A stretch of 64,000 nt of DNA, taken from Dyella_B acidisoli (GTDB lineage Bacteria; Pseudomonadota; Gammaproteobacteria; Xanthomonadales; Rhodanobacteraceae). The stretch is from positions 2,232,001 to 2,296,000 of the forward strand of contig NZ_CP064031.1 in NCBI RefSeq assembly GCF_049532895.1, in the 5' to 3' direction. The translations under genes and the position numbers were made by a program. Shown here in pieces: positions 8,781 to 18,400 of the stretch; the stretch's first letter is position 1, and each line of letters starts with the position of its first letter. Under the pieces are notes generated by a model that saw only the letters and a program-made list of their open reading frames with translations, did no database searches and had not been told where the DNA came from.

Positions 8781-10193
8781 TCATCCCCACAGTGAAAATT
8801 TCAGGAAATTGATAGGTAAGCCTAGCAATGTCAGGCTTTCGCGTATCAGACGATTGGCGTCAGTAGCCGGGCCGTCGTGAATGATGATTTTGTCGGGTCG
8901 TATGACAGCCGCCCAGCCGACGGAAACAAGGCGCGGCAGAAACGCGCTATCCAGATCCTCCCAGGCACCATGCGCTTCGACATGCAAGCGCTGTCCGCGA
9001 TGAATGATCTGAACAATGGAGCCGCCTGCTGCGGCGAAAGCGGCAGCGATCGAAGCATCCAGAAAACTACTGACATCCACGCCAAATCCTATTAGCGCAA
9101 AGCCGCGGCCCAATACGTCATCGCTAAGGCGTGTCGTGCCATCGCTTCCTCTCACCCGGGTTTGTGGAAGAGGGGAGCCGTGCGCCAACTTTTCGCCCTT
9201 GTTCTGCTTTACGAAAAGTCCTCGCCGAAAGATGTTCCTGGGGTTGATGCCCAACTCCTGTAGATAAGTCGGCCAAGGTGACACGCATCGCAGTAGACGC
9301 AACAGTCCATGCATGATGAGGCCGGGGCCGCGATGGCGAGGTGTCACACACTTTCTTATGAAATTTCCAAAGCCCATCATCGCATTCATGTGTGGGCGTC
9401 GTTCTTCGTCGTACGTGTCGAGAATTTGCGCATCGGCATGATCGTAGATGACCCACGCCAGCTTCCAGCATAGATTGGCCGCATCGTGTAACCCCGTTGC
9501 GAGGTCTTGATCCAACCATGGCGGCGCGGTGTAGGCGGCATCGCCCGCCAGAAACACGCGTCTGGATGCCGTCGATTCCATGTCTTCGTGGTTTCCATCC
9601 TGGGCAAAGATTCTCGCTTTGGAGTTTTGCTCGATGAGTTTACGTACGAGTGAGTGGGCGCCGTCTGCACTGATGAGATAACGGGTCTCGACCGAATACC
9701 TTCGCCCGTGGCCTAGATCCAGCGTAGCGATAATGCAGTCTTGCTTTGAGGCGAAGTCAGTGAGCGTTGCGCCCACCACCATATCTGCGCAGTCATCACG
9801 TTCCAACTGCTGGCGCAGACAGTGCTCAAGATCGTGCTGGTGCACGGAGACGAACTTTGGATGTCCATGGAGGTTATTCACCATACTGAACTTGCCGAAT
9901 GCGGGCCGCCGCATGCGTACATGTGGCATGGCGGTTGCGTCAAAGTCGCGCTCGGTGATACCTATCATTTGCAGGATGCGCAATGCATCGTTGTTTAGTG
10001 CGATGGCGCCGTGCATCGTCGGGCTGTCGATGGCTTTGTCGATCGCCATCACATGTACACCGTAACGTGCCAATAGATTGGCGATCGTTGCACCCAACGC
10101 CCCCAAGCCGACGACCAGGACATCCACGGCTTGTGGCAATTTTGCGTGCAATCCGGGCTGGCAAGAAGTCGAGGCGTCGACGTTGGTGCTCAA
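8781..10193 (-). CDS. FAD-dependent aromatic-monooxygenase-like protein, internally shortened
   Basis: Class A flavoprotein hydroxylase homologue (MhpA/PheA-like). The Rossmann dinucleotide-binding site VDVLVVGLGALGATIANLL (normally GxGPxG) lies near the N-terminus; a DG motif (SADGAHSLVRK) and a GD motif (VFLAGDAAYTAPPW, then DAANLCWKLAW) follow. The DG and GD motifs are only about 40 residues apart; in family members they are normally about 120-130 apart, so roughly 85 residues of the substrate-binding sheet are missing although the frame is kept. I choose TTG 10193 (MSTNVDAS...), preceded by GAGGC, because the longer frame upstream runs into the RND gene and lacks family character. ATG codons at 10301 and 10349 are alternatives. 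It is the distal gene of the efflux operon. It may be inactive. Confidence 0.75.
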   Translation of the reverse strand: MSTNVDASTSCQPGLHAKLPQAVDVLVVGLGALGATIANLLARYGVHVMAIDKAIDSPTMHGAIALNNDALRILQMIGITERDFDATAMPHVRMRRPAFGKFSMVNNLHGHPKFVSVHQHDLEHCLRQQLERDDCADMVVGATLTDFASKQDCIIATLDLGHGRRYSVETRYLISADGAHSLVRKLIEQNSKARIFAQDGNHEDMESTASRRVFLAGDAAYTAPPWLDQDLATGLHDAANLCWKLAWVIYDHADAQILDTYDEERRPHMNAMMGFGNFIRKCVTPRHRGPGLIMHGLLRLLRCVSPWPTYLQELGINPRNIFRRGLFVKQNKGEKLAHGSPLPQTRVRGSDGTTRLSDDVLGRGFALIGFGVDVSSFLDASIAAAFAAAGGSIVQIIHRGQRLHVEAHGAWEDLDSAFLPRLVSVGWAAVIRPDKIIIHDGPATDANRLIRESLTLLGLPINFLKFSLWG

Positions 10194-10276
10194 CGCGCTG
10201 CCTCGTGTGCACCACTTTCCTGGTGGAGAGCTATGCTGCACGATCGAACCGCCATCAGATAAGAGAGCGTTTTCAT
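10190..10276 (-). CDS. 28-codon frame coupled to the RND gene, possible leader or frameshifted start of the monooxygenase
   Basis: An ATG at 10276 overlaps the TGA of the RND gene as ATGA, the same coupling used between the other genes of this operon. The frame (MKTLSYLMAV...) stops after 28 codons at 10190, where its TGA overlaps the TTG proposed as the monooxygenase start. It may be a tiny coupling cistron, or the original monooxygenase start now cut off by a frameshift. Codon evidence is too short to decide. Confidence 0.35.
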   Translation of the reverse strand: MKTLSYLMAVRSCSIALHQESGAHEAAR

Positions 10277-13200
10277 GACGTCGCTGTATCCAGGTCGGCA
10301 TCTTCTGTCGTTGGAGCGCGCTTGAAGCGACGACGCAGCCACTGTTCAAGATCGTCTACGTAAGTAAACGTCACTGGAATCACGATCAGGCTAAGCAACG
10401 TGGAGGCGATCAAGCCGCCAATCACAACGATGGCCATCGGTTGGCGGAAACTGGGTTCCGCGCCCAGGCCGAGCGCATTGGGCAGCATGCCTGCGCCCAT
10501 GGCGATGGTCGTCATCAAGATGGGGCGTGCTCGTTTGTGGCAGGCGTCCATCAGTGCGCCCATGCGGCTCATGCCGCGTTCGTGCCGCGCGATCACGGCG
10601 TATTCGACCAGCAGGATCGAATTTTTGGTCACGATGCCCATCAGCATGAGCAAGCCAATCAACGCCGGCATGGAAAAGCTCATGCGAGTTATCAGCAGCG
10701 AAAACACTGCGCCACCGATCGACATCGGCAGTGCACACAAGATGGTGACCGGTTGCAGGAAGTCTGAAAACAGCAGCACAAGCACGGCGTACACGCAGAA
10801 GATGCCGATCGCCATGGCCAGGCCGAAGCTCTGGAACAGCTCGCCCATGTGCTGCACTTCGCCTTGATCAACCTGGTGAACACCGGCAGGAAGATGTTGC
10901 AGCGCCGGCAATTGTTGCGCTTCACTGTTGACTTCGCCGAGTGTGCGTCCGTTGAGTTCAACAGACAACGTAACGTTGCGATCCCGATCTATCCGGTCGA
11001 TCTGCGATGGACCGCTGCCGATGGAGAGCGTGCCGACGGAGGCCAGCGTTACGCTGCCATGGTTGCCAGCCACGCGCAGTTGCCCGATGGCATCCAGATC
11101 CTGCCGCAACGCCGGATCGAGACGGACACGCAGGGCAATCTGCCGCTCGGGAAGATTCAGCTTGGGCAGCGAGGTGGAGTAATCGCCATAGGTGCCGATG
11201 CGCACGGCATCCGCTGTGGCTTGGCCTGTTACGCCCAGGGCAGCGGCCCGTGCAGGATCTATCCGGTACTGCACTTCGGGACGTTGTAGCGCTGCACTCG
11301 ACGTTACGTTGCCGATGCCGTGTAGTGTTCGCAATTGCTTTTCCAATTCCGCCGCTACCGTTTCTAATGACGCGGCATCATTGCCGCCCAGTGTGAGTTG
11401 CAGCTTGTCGCCATTGCCGCCATTGCTCACCGATACCCGTACGCCCGGCAGATCGCGCAACTGCGCGCGAATCGCATCTTCCACTGCCGGCTGCTTCAGA
11501 CTGCGCTTGCTACGCGGAACCAGATCGACGATGAGTGTCGACGTGCGCGCATCGGCGGCGCTGCTCGCACCATTGACGGGGTCGTTGTCGTCATTGGAGC
11601 GGCCGATAGAGGCGAAGACGCTCTCGACTTCGGGCAATTGGCGGATTAGCGTTTCGGCCTGCAATACGGTGGCGCGACTCGATTCCAGCGTGCTGCCTGG
11701 CGCCAGTTCCAGTTTGACCTGTGTCTGCGATTTGTCCTGCAGTGGAATGAAGCCAGTCTTCAACGCAGCGATCATCGCGAAGGAAAGCAGCAGAAACACG
11801 CTGACGACTGCCATAGTGCGGCCCCGCCTGCCAAGGCACGTGCGCACCCAGCGCAGATAACGCGTCATCAGTGGACTGTCATGCTCGACAGGGTTGACTG
11901 CCTTCATCAGATAAGCGGCCATCATCGGCGTGAGCAATCGCGCAACAAGCAACGACATCACCACAGCCACCGACGCCGTCACCCCGAATTGCCGGAAAAT
12001 CAACCCGGGAACACCCGACATGAATGCCGTTGGCAGAAACACCGCCACCAGCGTCATGGTCGTGGCGATCACGGCCAGGCCGATCTCGTCGGCGGCTTCC
12101 ATGGCCGCCTGGAAGGGCGTTTTGCCCATCCGCAGATGGCGCTCGATGTTTTCGATTTCGACGATCGCGTCGTCGACAAGAATGCCGACTACCAGTGAAA
12201 GGGCCAGCAACGTCACCGTGTTAAGCGTATATCCGGCCAGGTACATGAAGCCGAATGTCGGGATGATCGACAGCGGGAGTGCCGCTGCGGAAACCAGCGT
12301 GGCTCGGCCATCCCGCAAGAACCACCACACCACCGCGATGGCGAGCAGCGCCCCCTCGATCAGCATGCTCATCGAGCCTTCGTAGTTTTCCTCGACGGGC
12401 GTGACGGTGTTGCTTGCTTCGACGATATGCACTTGCGGATGTGCTGCGGCGAACACTGCCATGACACCGCGTATATCGTGCAGCACCGTTACATCCGAGG
12501 TGCCCTTGGCGCGCGTGATCTGCGCGCCGATGACCTGTTTGCCATTCAAATAGGCGTACGTGGTGCGATCTGCAGCGCCATCGAAAACGCGGGCAATCTG
12601 GTCGAGACGCACGCGCCGACCGTCGCCCGTGGTGATGGTCAGTGCGGTCACATCCCGTGCGGAGCCCACGCCGATCAACGTGCGTGCCGATTGACGCTGA
12701 CCGCCGATATCGCCTTGGCCGCCCGAACGATCGCGTTGCATGGCTTTTAGCTGGTCCGAGACGGTTTCTGCGGTCAAGCCAAGGCCCGACATCAGGGCCG
12801 GATTCAGGTCGATGTGCACTTCACGGTCGATGCCGCCGATGCGGTCGACCTTGGAAACGCCTTTGACGGAAAGCAGCGCCTTGCTCAGGTCGTTGTCGAC
12901 GAACCAGGATAGATCCTGCTCGTCCATCGTTGCAGAGCTGATGCTGTAGGTGAGCAGGGCAGAGCCGGCCGTGTCGACTTTCGATACCGTGGGAGCAGCC
13001 ATTTCGCCAGGCAGATCGGCACGTGCACTGTCCACTGCATTACGCACTTCGCTAAGCGCGGCTTGCGGATCTTTTTCCAGCTTGAAAGTGACGCTGATGT
13101 TCACCGCTCCGTCGGTGATCTTGGTGGTGATGTGATCCAGCTTCGATAGCGAGGTGAGCTTGTCCTCGATCTTTCGCGCTACCTCGTTTTCCAACTGCGA

Positions 13201-13368
13201 CGGCGCGGCGCCTTCGAGCGAGGCGGAGATGCTGATGGTCGGCAGATCCATATCCGGAAAATCCTGCACCTGCAGCTTGTGGAAGCCGAGCAGGCCGAAA
13301 ATGGTGAGCAGAATGAAGCACAATACCGCGGGTACGGGATTGCGGATCGACCAGGAAGAGATGTTCAC
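10273..13368 (-). CDS. RND (HAE1-family) multidrug efflux permease
   Basis: A 1031-residue inner-membrane proton/drug antiporter, full length for HAE1 pumps. The N-terminus MNISSWSIRNPVPAVL begins the first TM helix. The fourth TM region carries GILVDDAIVEIENIERHL near residue 400, with the two adjacent Asp residues used for proton relay. Two large periplasmic loops and twelve predicted TM helices follow the internal duplication of the family. Its ATG overlaps the stop of the membrane fusion gene (13365-13368). With the fusion protein and the outer membrane factor upstream it would make a tripartite pump; the substrate is not deducible, though a flavin monooxygenase at the end of the operon hints at aromatic or quinone-like compounds. 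Confidence 0.95.
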   Translation of the reverse strand: MNISSWSIRNPVPAVLCFILLTIFGLLGFHKLQVQDFPDMDLPTISISASLEGAAPSQLENEVARKIEDKLTSLSKLDHITTKITDGAVNISVTFKLEKDPQAALSEVRNAVDSARADLPGEMAAPTVSKVDTAGSALLTYSISSATMDEQDLSWFVDNDLSKALLSVKGVSKVDRIGGIDREVHIDLNPALMSGLGLTAETVSDQLKAMQRDRSGGQGDIGGQRQSARTLIGVGSARDVTALTITTGDGRRVRLDQIARVFDGAADRTTYAYLNGKQVIGAQITRAKGTSDVTVLHDIRGVMAVFAAAHPQVHIVEASNTVTPVEENYEGSMSMLIEGALLAIAVVWWFLRDGRATLVSAAALPLSIIPTFGFMYLAGYTLNTVTLLALSLVVGILVDDAIVEIENIERHLRMGKTPFQAAMEAADEIGLAVIATTMTLVAVFLPTAFMSGVPGLIFRQFGVTASVAVVMSLLVARLLTPMMAAYLMKAVNPVEHDSPLMTRYLRWVRTCLGRRGRTMAVVSVFLLLSFAMIAALKTGFIPLQDKSQTQVKLELAPGSTLESSRATVLQAETLIRQLPEVESVFASIGRSNDDNDPVNGASSAADARTSTLIVDLVPRSKRSLKQPAVEDAIRAQLRDLPGVRVSVSNGGNGDKLQLTLGGNDAASLETVAAELEKQLRTLHGIGNVTSSAALQRPEVQYRIDPARAAALGVTGQATADAVRIGTYGDYSTSLPKLNLPERQIALRVRLDPALRQDLDAIGQLRVAGNHGSVTLASVGTLSIGSGPSQIDRIDRDRNVTLSVELNGRTLGEVNSEAQQLPALQHLPAGVHQVDQGEVQHMGELFQSFGLAMAIGIFCVYAVLVLLFSDFLQPVTILCALPMSIGGAVFSLLITRMSFSMPALIGLLMLMGIVTKNSILLVEYAVIARHERGMSRMGALMDACHKRARPILMTTIAMGAGMLPNALGLGAEPSFRQPMAIVVIGGLIASTLLSLIVIPVTFTYVDDLEQWLRRRFKRAPTTEDADLDTATS

Positions 13369-14510
13369 AGACTCGTCCCCTGCGTCGTGCCATGTGTTTC
13401 GGTAACGCTGGCAGTCTCTTTTTGCTGCGACACCCTTACCGTCGAGCCTTCAGACAGAAAGCCGCCGCCGCTGGTCACCACGCGCGCCCACAATTCGAGT
13501 CCGGAGAGGATTTCGCAGCGTCCGTCGTGGTGACGTCCCGCCATGACGGTGCGCTTTGCCACGGTCGTACCGTCGCTATTGAGTATGTACACATCGGTGC
13601 GGCCGTCGCGCGATACCAGTGCCGATTCCGGCAACGTCAATGCCGGCGTTGCGCTCAGTTCGATGTAACCACTGGCAAACATGCCGGGTTGGGCGTCATG
13701 TCCGTTCAGCGCGACATAGACGATGGCACGGCCAGTGTTGGTCGACAGCGTTGGAGACACCAAGCGCACCGTGCCGTTGATCACTTTTCCACCGGGCAAC
13801 GTGACGCGTGCAGGCTGTCCGGCATGGATGCGCGACAACTGCTGTGCATCGACTTCTGCCTGCCATTCGATTCGCCCTTGTCGTATGAGCCGGAACAGTT
13901 CCGTGCCGACACTCACTACGTTCCCAAGCAATGCAGAGCGCGACGAAATGATGCCGTCGTCGACTGCGACGATGCGCGTTTGGGATAAGGCGATGCGCTT
14001 GTTTCGCAGGTCGGCTTCAGCCGAGGCCAGCGCAGCGCGGTCGACCGCTTCCGTGATGCGGTACTCATCAAGCTTCTGCGTCGATACGGCGCCGCTGTCA
14101 GCAACCAGTTGGGAGCGTTTCACGTCAGCTTCGGCCTGCTGCAGATTGGCGCGTGCCTGCGCAACGGCAGCCTCCTGCTTGCGCACGTCTGCGGTCGCCG
14201 TGTCATCTGCAAGGTGCGCAAGCAACTGACCACGTTTGACTTCGCTGCCTACGTCGGCGGACAGATCGGTAATGCGCAAGCTGCCGGTCTCGGCGCCGAT
14301 CACCGCTTCTTGCCACGCGGCGGTGTTGCCATCGGCCTCGATGGTGTCAGGCCAATTCAGATACTCGGGTTGGACCACACTCACGGTTAGTGCCGCAAGT
14401 GGTGTTTGTGTCTCGGCGTGGGCAGGCGAACTAGGCGCCAGTCGCCAGATGGTGACTCCGGCAACGATGGCAAGGACTGCCCATGCAGTCTTGGGATGAC
14501 TCAACTTCAC
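13365..14510 (-). CDS. RND efflux periplasmic adaptor (membrane fusion protein, HlyD/AcrA-like)
   Basis: A 381-residue adaptor. An N-terminal hydrophobic segment (WAVLAIVAGVTIW) is followed by a periplasmic lipoyl/beta-barrel body. The lipoyl half-motifs flank a helical hairpin (about residues 100-180), rich in Ala/Gln/Glu coiled-coil pattern (VAQARANLQQAEADVKRSQL). The C-terminal half has the adaptor beta-barrel and membrane-proximal domains, including GMFASGYIEL and ESALVSRDGRTDVYIL. No lipobox is seen, so anchoring is probably by an uncleaved helix. Start and stop overlap the neighbouring genes by ATGA, showing tight coupling in the order outer membrane factor, adaptor, pump. Confidence 0.94.
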   Translation of the reverse strand: MKLSHPKTAWAVLAIVAGVTIWRLAPSSPAHAETQTPLAALTVSVVQPEYLNWPDTIEADGNTAAWQEAVIGAETGSLRITDLSADVGSEVKRGQLLAHLADDTATADVRKQEAAVAQARANLQQAEADVKRSQLVADSGAVSTQKLDEYRITEAVDRAALASAEADLRNKRIALSQTRIVAVDDGIISSRSALLGNVVSVGTELFRLIRQGRIEWQAEVDAQQLSRIHAGQPARVTLPGGKVINGTVRLVSPTLSTNTGRAIVYVALNGHDAQPGMFASGYIELSATPALTLPESALVSRDGRTDVYILNSDGTTVAKRTVMAGRHHDGRCEILSGLELWARVVTSGGGFLSEGSTVRVSQQKETASVTETHGTTQGTSL

Positions 14511-15991
14511 AGTGTGGTTCCTTGCGAGGCGGTGGGTGTGGTGCGCGCAGTCGATGTCACGGCATCGCTGGTTTGCCAGCCACCGCCCAGGGCCTTGTAG
14601 AGCGAAATCCAGCTACGGATGTGATCTCGCTGCACTTCGATATATGTGATATTTGCGCTGGTGTACGAGCGGCGCGCTTGTTCCAATGTCAGAAGGGTGT
14701 CAAAGCCTGCGTGCCAATTGATTTCCGTTGCGTTTTCATAACCACGGTATTGCTCGACAGCACGACGCGCATCATCGCTGCGGCGTGCAGCGCCATCGAG
14801 ATCGACCAGCGCCACCTCGACCTCTTTAACTGCGGTCAGGACTGCGCTGTGATACACGGCCAACTGTTCGTCATAACTGGCTTGTGCCGAATTCACCGCA
14901 GCCTTGCGCTTGCCCGCATCGAACAGTGGTATCGACAAGCTCGGGCCGAACGACCAACTGGAGAGAGGTGCAGTCAGGTTGGTGGCCGAGACTGTCATCG
15001 AGCCCGACAGCGACAGGCTTGGGAAACGGTCTGCACGCGCTTGCCCGATGGAGGCGTAGGCCGCAGCCAGCGCACGTTCGGATGACGCCAAATCGGGGCG
15101 CTGGCGCAGCAAATCGGCCGGAACGGACTCCACACGGAACGCCGCTGGCTGAGGCAGATCAGGTGCTCCAGGGCGGTCGATGATAGTGCGTAACGTCGGT
15201 TCGTCTGCACCCGTGAGCGCCACCAGCGACTTGACCAGTTCTTCGCAGGTGACGTTTTGCTGTGTCACCGTTGCGTTGGCGCTGGCTGTGTTGGCGTCTG
15301 CCAGGTAAGCGTCGGAAGCTGCCGTCATGCCGGCAGCAGCGGAGGCACGCGTGGTTTTTTCCGTTTGTGCGTAAGACGTCGCCGCCTGTTGATACGCGAG
15401 AATAAGTTGGCTGCAAGCGCGGTACTGCACGTAGTCGTCGGCAACCTCGGCGGCCAGCGAAACACGTGCGTCATGCCAGTCGTCGACGCGGGCTTCCAGT
15501 TGCGCTTGTGCGGATTCGCGACTCGAACGCACTTTGCCGAACAGATCGATTTCCCAGGATGCATCCTGCGCGTTGCTGCGCGTCGTTGTCAGGCTCGTTA
15601 CGTTGGTTTTGCCTAGTGTGATGGCAGATTTTGCGCGCGTGACCGATCCATCGTCGGTCAATGTCGGCCAAGCATCGGCGCGTGTGGATGTCACCGTGGC
15701 GCGAGCCTCGCTGATTCGGGCCACAGCCTTGGCGAGTGTGGGGCTGTTGATCTCGGCCGTACGGATCAGTTCGGCCACTGCCGGATCGTCAAAGCGTCCC
15801 CACCAATCGACCAGGTTCTCCACGTTTCCATCGTGCGGCCGTTCGGCCTGCCAGCCGGTCGCCGTGGCCATGTGTGGGGCCTTATAAGCCGGCTGTAATG
15901 CGCAGGCGGACAGTAAGAGGCTGCTCGCGATCGCGACCAGCCATTTCAAGTGATGGGGATTTTGCTCGATTCTGCTCAATGCACGCTCCAC
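14507..15991 (-). CDS. NodT-family efflux outer membrane lipoprotein
   Basis: A 494-residue TolC-like outer membrane factor. A signal peptide ends in the lipobox LLLSAC near residue 30, so it is a lipoprotein as usual for NodT/OprM members. Two OEP repeats follow, with typical heptad-rich helices and the motif RPDLASSERALAAAYASIGQARAD in the second half (family hallmark around RPDL). The start is GTG 15991; no in-frame ATG precedes the signal peptide. It is first gene of the efflux operon and divergent from the OmpR-type regulator at 16121, with about 130 bp between them that should hold both promoters. Confidence 0.93.
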   Translation of the reverse strand: MERALSRIEQNPHHLKWLVAIASSLLLSACALQPAYKAPHMATATGWQAERPHDGNVENLVDWWGRFDDPAVAELIRTAEINSPTLAKAVARISEARATVTSTRADAWPTLTDDGSVTRAKSAITLGKTNVTSLTTTRSNAQDASWEIDLFGKVRSSRESAQAQLEARVDDWHDARVSLAAEVADDYVQYRACSQLILAYQQAATSYAQTEKTTRASAAAGMTAASDAYLADANTASANATVTQQNVTCEELVKSLVALTGADEPTLRTIIDRPGAPDLPQPAAFRVESVPADLLRQRPDLASSERALAAAYASIGQARADRFPSLSLSGSMTVSATNLTAPLSSWSFGPSLSIPLFDAGKRKAAVNSAQASYDEQLAVYHSAVLTAVKEVEVALVDLDGAARRSDDARRAVEQYRGYENATEINWHAGFDTLLTLEQARRSYTSANITYIEVQRDHIRSWISLYKALGGGWQTSDAVTSTARTTPTASQGTTL

Positions 15992-16120
15992 GGCCCGAAT
16001 GGGGCCGAAGGGCGTTATTGTCCGGAGCGCATCATTTAGCGCCGTATGGTTAGGTTAAGTTGCGCAAAATTTGGCGAAAACCGCTATCTCGTGCGCTATA
16101 GGCTGCACCATACTGGCTGC

Positions 16121-16831
16121 ATGACAAGTCCTGATCGATCCTCCATGACGCCGGTGCTGCTGGTCGACGACGATGCTGAGCTGACCAGCATGCTTGCGCA
16201 GTATCTGACCAACGAAGGCTTCGCGGCAGAGGTCGTGCACGATGGCGAGGCCGGCGTAAGCGGCGCGCTGTCCGGACGCTTCGCCATCGTGGTGCTCGAT
16301 GTGATGATGCCGCGTTTGTCGGGTATCGAAGCGCTGCGGCGCATTCGCGCAGCCAGTCGCGTGCCGGTGTTGATGCTGACGGCGCGCGGCGACGATATCG
16401 ATCGTATCTCCGGTCTCAATCTTGGCGCCGACGACTATGTTCCGAAGCCGTGTACGCCCGGCGAGCTGGTTGCGCGACTACGAGCCATCCTGCGTCGTAT
16501 GCCGGACAGCGGCACGGCCAGCGCAAGCAGTCCGATTCATGCCGGACCGCTCATTTTGTGGCCTTCCAGTAGGCGTGCTACATGGCAAGGCATTCCGCTC
16601 GAATTGACCGGAACGGAGTTCAGCGTGCTCGAGATCCTTGCCCGTCATGCGGGGCGACTGGTTAGCAAGGAGGATATTTCGCTGCAGGCGTTCGACCGAC
16701 CGCTGGCACGTTTCGACCGACGCATCGATGTACACATCAGCAGCATCCGCCAAAAGCTGGGCCAACGCCCTGATGGGCAGCCGTGGATCATCAGCGTGCG
16801 CGGTATGGGCTACCAGCTCTTGGCGGATTGA
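16121..16831 (+). CDS. OmpR/PhoB-family response regulator
   Basis: Two-component response regulator of about 236 residues. The receiver shows the acidic pair in VLLVDDD, the phospho-acceptor Asp in VVLDVMMPRLSG, the conserved Thr in VLMLTARG and the Lys in DDYVPKPCTP. A winged-helix DNA-binding domain occupies the C-terminal 100 residues and ends VRGMGYQL, the usual closing of OmpR-like wings. The frame is open from 16046, but residues before MTSPDRSS are not receiver-like; ATG 16121 or ATG 16145 are the plausible starts, neither with a strong ribosome site. The kinase gene follows after 3 bp. The divergent efflux operon is the likely regulon. Confidence 0.92.
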   Translation: MTSPDRSSMTPVLLVDDDAELTSMLAQYLTNEGFAAEVVHDGEAGVSGALSGRFAIVVLDVMMPRLSGIEALRRIRAASRVPVLMLTARGDDIDRISGLNLGADDYVPKPCTPGELVARLRAILRRMPDSGTASASSPIHAGPLILWPSSRRATWQGIPLELTGTEFSVLEILARHAGRLVSKEDISLQAFDRPLARFDRRIDVHISSIRQKLGQRPDGQPWIISVRGMGYQLLAD

Positions 16832-16834
16832 GCC

Positions 16835-17914
16835 ATGACGATGCCGCTTGGTAGTCTGTTTTGGCGAATCTTTTCCATAGGCTGGCTCGTCATGGTGGCC
16901 GCATTCGCGTGCGCCGGCTTCTATGTGCATATCATTGGCTTTCATCCTCCCGAGCCACCGCACTGGCTTTTCCTGATCCCGGTGCTGTCAGGTGCCACCG
17001 TCGGTCTGCCGGTAGCGTTCGCATTGGCATGGCACATCTCCAAGCCGGTACGGCATCTCAGTCAGGCGCTGCGTGACGCAGCGCAGGCGCGCTTCGACGT
17101 GCGTGTTTTGCCCGCGCTCGGCTCACGTCGGGACGAGTTCGCCCATCTGGCAAAAGAGTTCGACGACATGGCGATGCGTCTTCAACAGGCCGCGATGCAG
17201 CAGCGTCAGTTATTTCATGATGTTTCGCATGAGCTGCGATCACCGTTGACGCGTATCCAGGCTGCCATAGGGCTTATGCAGCAAGACCCTCAATCCGCAG
17301 CGGCCATGATCGAGCGTGTCGCGCGCGAAGCAGAAAGGCTGGACCGGCTCATTGAGGAACTTCTAACGCTGCACAAGCTGGAAGTCGGCGCGATGAATCC
17401 GGCGCGCGAACGTATAGACGTGGTGGAACTGCTGGCCGACGTCGTGCAGGACGCTGCCTTCGAGGCGCAGGCGCGCGAGTGCGCTGTGACACTGGATGCG
17501 CCAAATGGCTTTATGGCGGACGTCGTCGGAGAGCCGCTTTATCGCGCGTTCGAGAATATTGTGCGAAATGCCGTCAAATACACCGCCCCGCATACCACCG
17601 TAGAGGTTCGTGCGCGTACGCTGGAGACGGGTGGGAGAGCAGGGTGGCTTGAAATCAGTGTGGGCGACAGAGGTCCGGGCGTGCCGGCGGAATCGTGTGA
17701 GGAAATCTTCGAGCCGTTCCGCCGCCTTGAGCCGCAACAGCGCAATACTACGATGCGGTCAGTGCCAGGTACCGGATTGGGTTTGGCCATCGCGCGGCGC
17801 GCACTCACGCTGCATGGCGGCGATGTTTGCGCTATCCCACGCGAGGGTGGTGGTCTTCTCGTGATCGCACGCTTGCCAAATCAAGTGACCGCAAACCAGC
17901 AACCGCTTCGATAG
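16835..17914 (+). CDS. Sensor histidine kinase, partner of the OmpR-type regulator
   Basis: A 359-residue membrane kinase. Two TM helices (about residues 10-31 and 45-68) enclose a loop of only about 15 residues (HIIGFHPPEPPHW), so there is almost no periplasmic sensor domain; signals are probably felt in or near the membrane, or through partner proteins. HAMP follows (about 69-122), then HisKA with DVSHELRSPLTR (His132), and an HATPase_c domain with the N box (FENIVRNAVKYT), G1 (VGDRGPGVP) and G2 (GTGLGLAIARRA). It is 3 bp downstream of the regulator. The proline/histidine-rich short loop might bind metal, but that is speculation. Confidence 0.93.
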   Translation: MTMPLGSLFWRIFSIGWLVMVAAFACAGFYVHIIGFHPPEPPHWLFLIPVLSGATVGLPVAFALAWHISKPVRHLSQALRDAAQARFDVRVLPALGSRRDEFAHLAKEFDDMAMRLQQAAMQQRQLFHDVSHELRSPLTRIQAAIGLMQQDPQSAAAMIERVAREAERLDRLIEELLTLHKLEVGAMNPARERIDVVELLADVVQDAAFEAQARECAVTLDAPNGFMADVVGEPLYRAFENIVRNAVKYTAPHTTVEVRARTLETGGRAGWLEISVGDRGPGVPAESCEEIFEPFRRLEPQQRNTTMRSVPGTGLGLAIARRALTLHGGDVCAIPREGGGLLVIARLPNQVTANQQPLR

Positions 17915-17938
17915 CCTTCCTTCGATGAGCCATCCGGC

Positions 17939-18400
17939 TTAAGAGCAATCTCCCTTACGGCGTGCTCGCACGGTGTGTTGGATTGAACGTGATCCGAAAG
18001 GCGTCCTTACTTCCAGCTTCTCAAACAGATTCACTTGCTCCGACGAGAGTATGGTCGCGTTGCCAACTCCTGTTATTGACGGACTTACGCAACTTACCTC
18101 CCATGTAGAGTTGGCGCCTTCACGTCGCATCTGGGTGTAGACACACTTGGGCGGTGGCCTTGAAGCATCGTTGCTGGGTTGCGGCGATGCTTCAATCATT
18201 GCCTTCTCGAAGCCGGAGCCAAGTGCTGCTTCAGAGAGACATATCGTTTGGGTCTGTTCTGCATCGCTGCCGAAAGGCATGCCTTTGAATGTACCGGTTA
18301 GCTGCCATTTTCCAGGCTTCACAGGTGCCTGCGCAAATGCGCCGCTATGCATCATCGCAATCGCCAGCAAGAAGGCGGATCGTGCTTGATTCCTCATCAC
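17939..18400 (-). CDS. DUF3617 domain-containing secreted protein
   Basis: A 153-residue protein with an N-terminal signal peptide (cleavage near AFA-QAP). The mature part begins VKPGKWQLTGTF, the typical first strand of DUF3617 proteins, and contains cysteine-bearing strands (TICLSEA, KCVYTQM, WEVSC), also characteristic. Family members are periplasmic, widespread in Xanthomonadales and without a known function. The ATG overlaps the stop of the upstream lipoprotein gene (18397-18400). It converges with the histidine kinase gene, with 24 bp between the stops. Confidence 0.8.
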   Translation of the reverse strand: MMRNQARSAFLLAIAMMHSGAFAQAPVKPGKWQLTGTFKGMPFGSDAEQTQTICLSEAALGSGFEKAMIEASPQPSNDASRPPPKCVYTQMRREGANSTWEVSCVSPSITGVGNATILSSEQVNLFEKLEVRTPFGSRSIQHTVRARRKGDCS

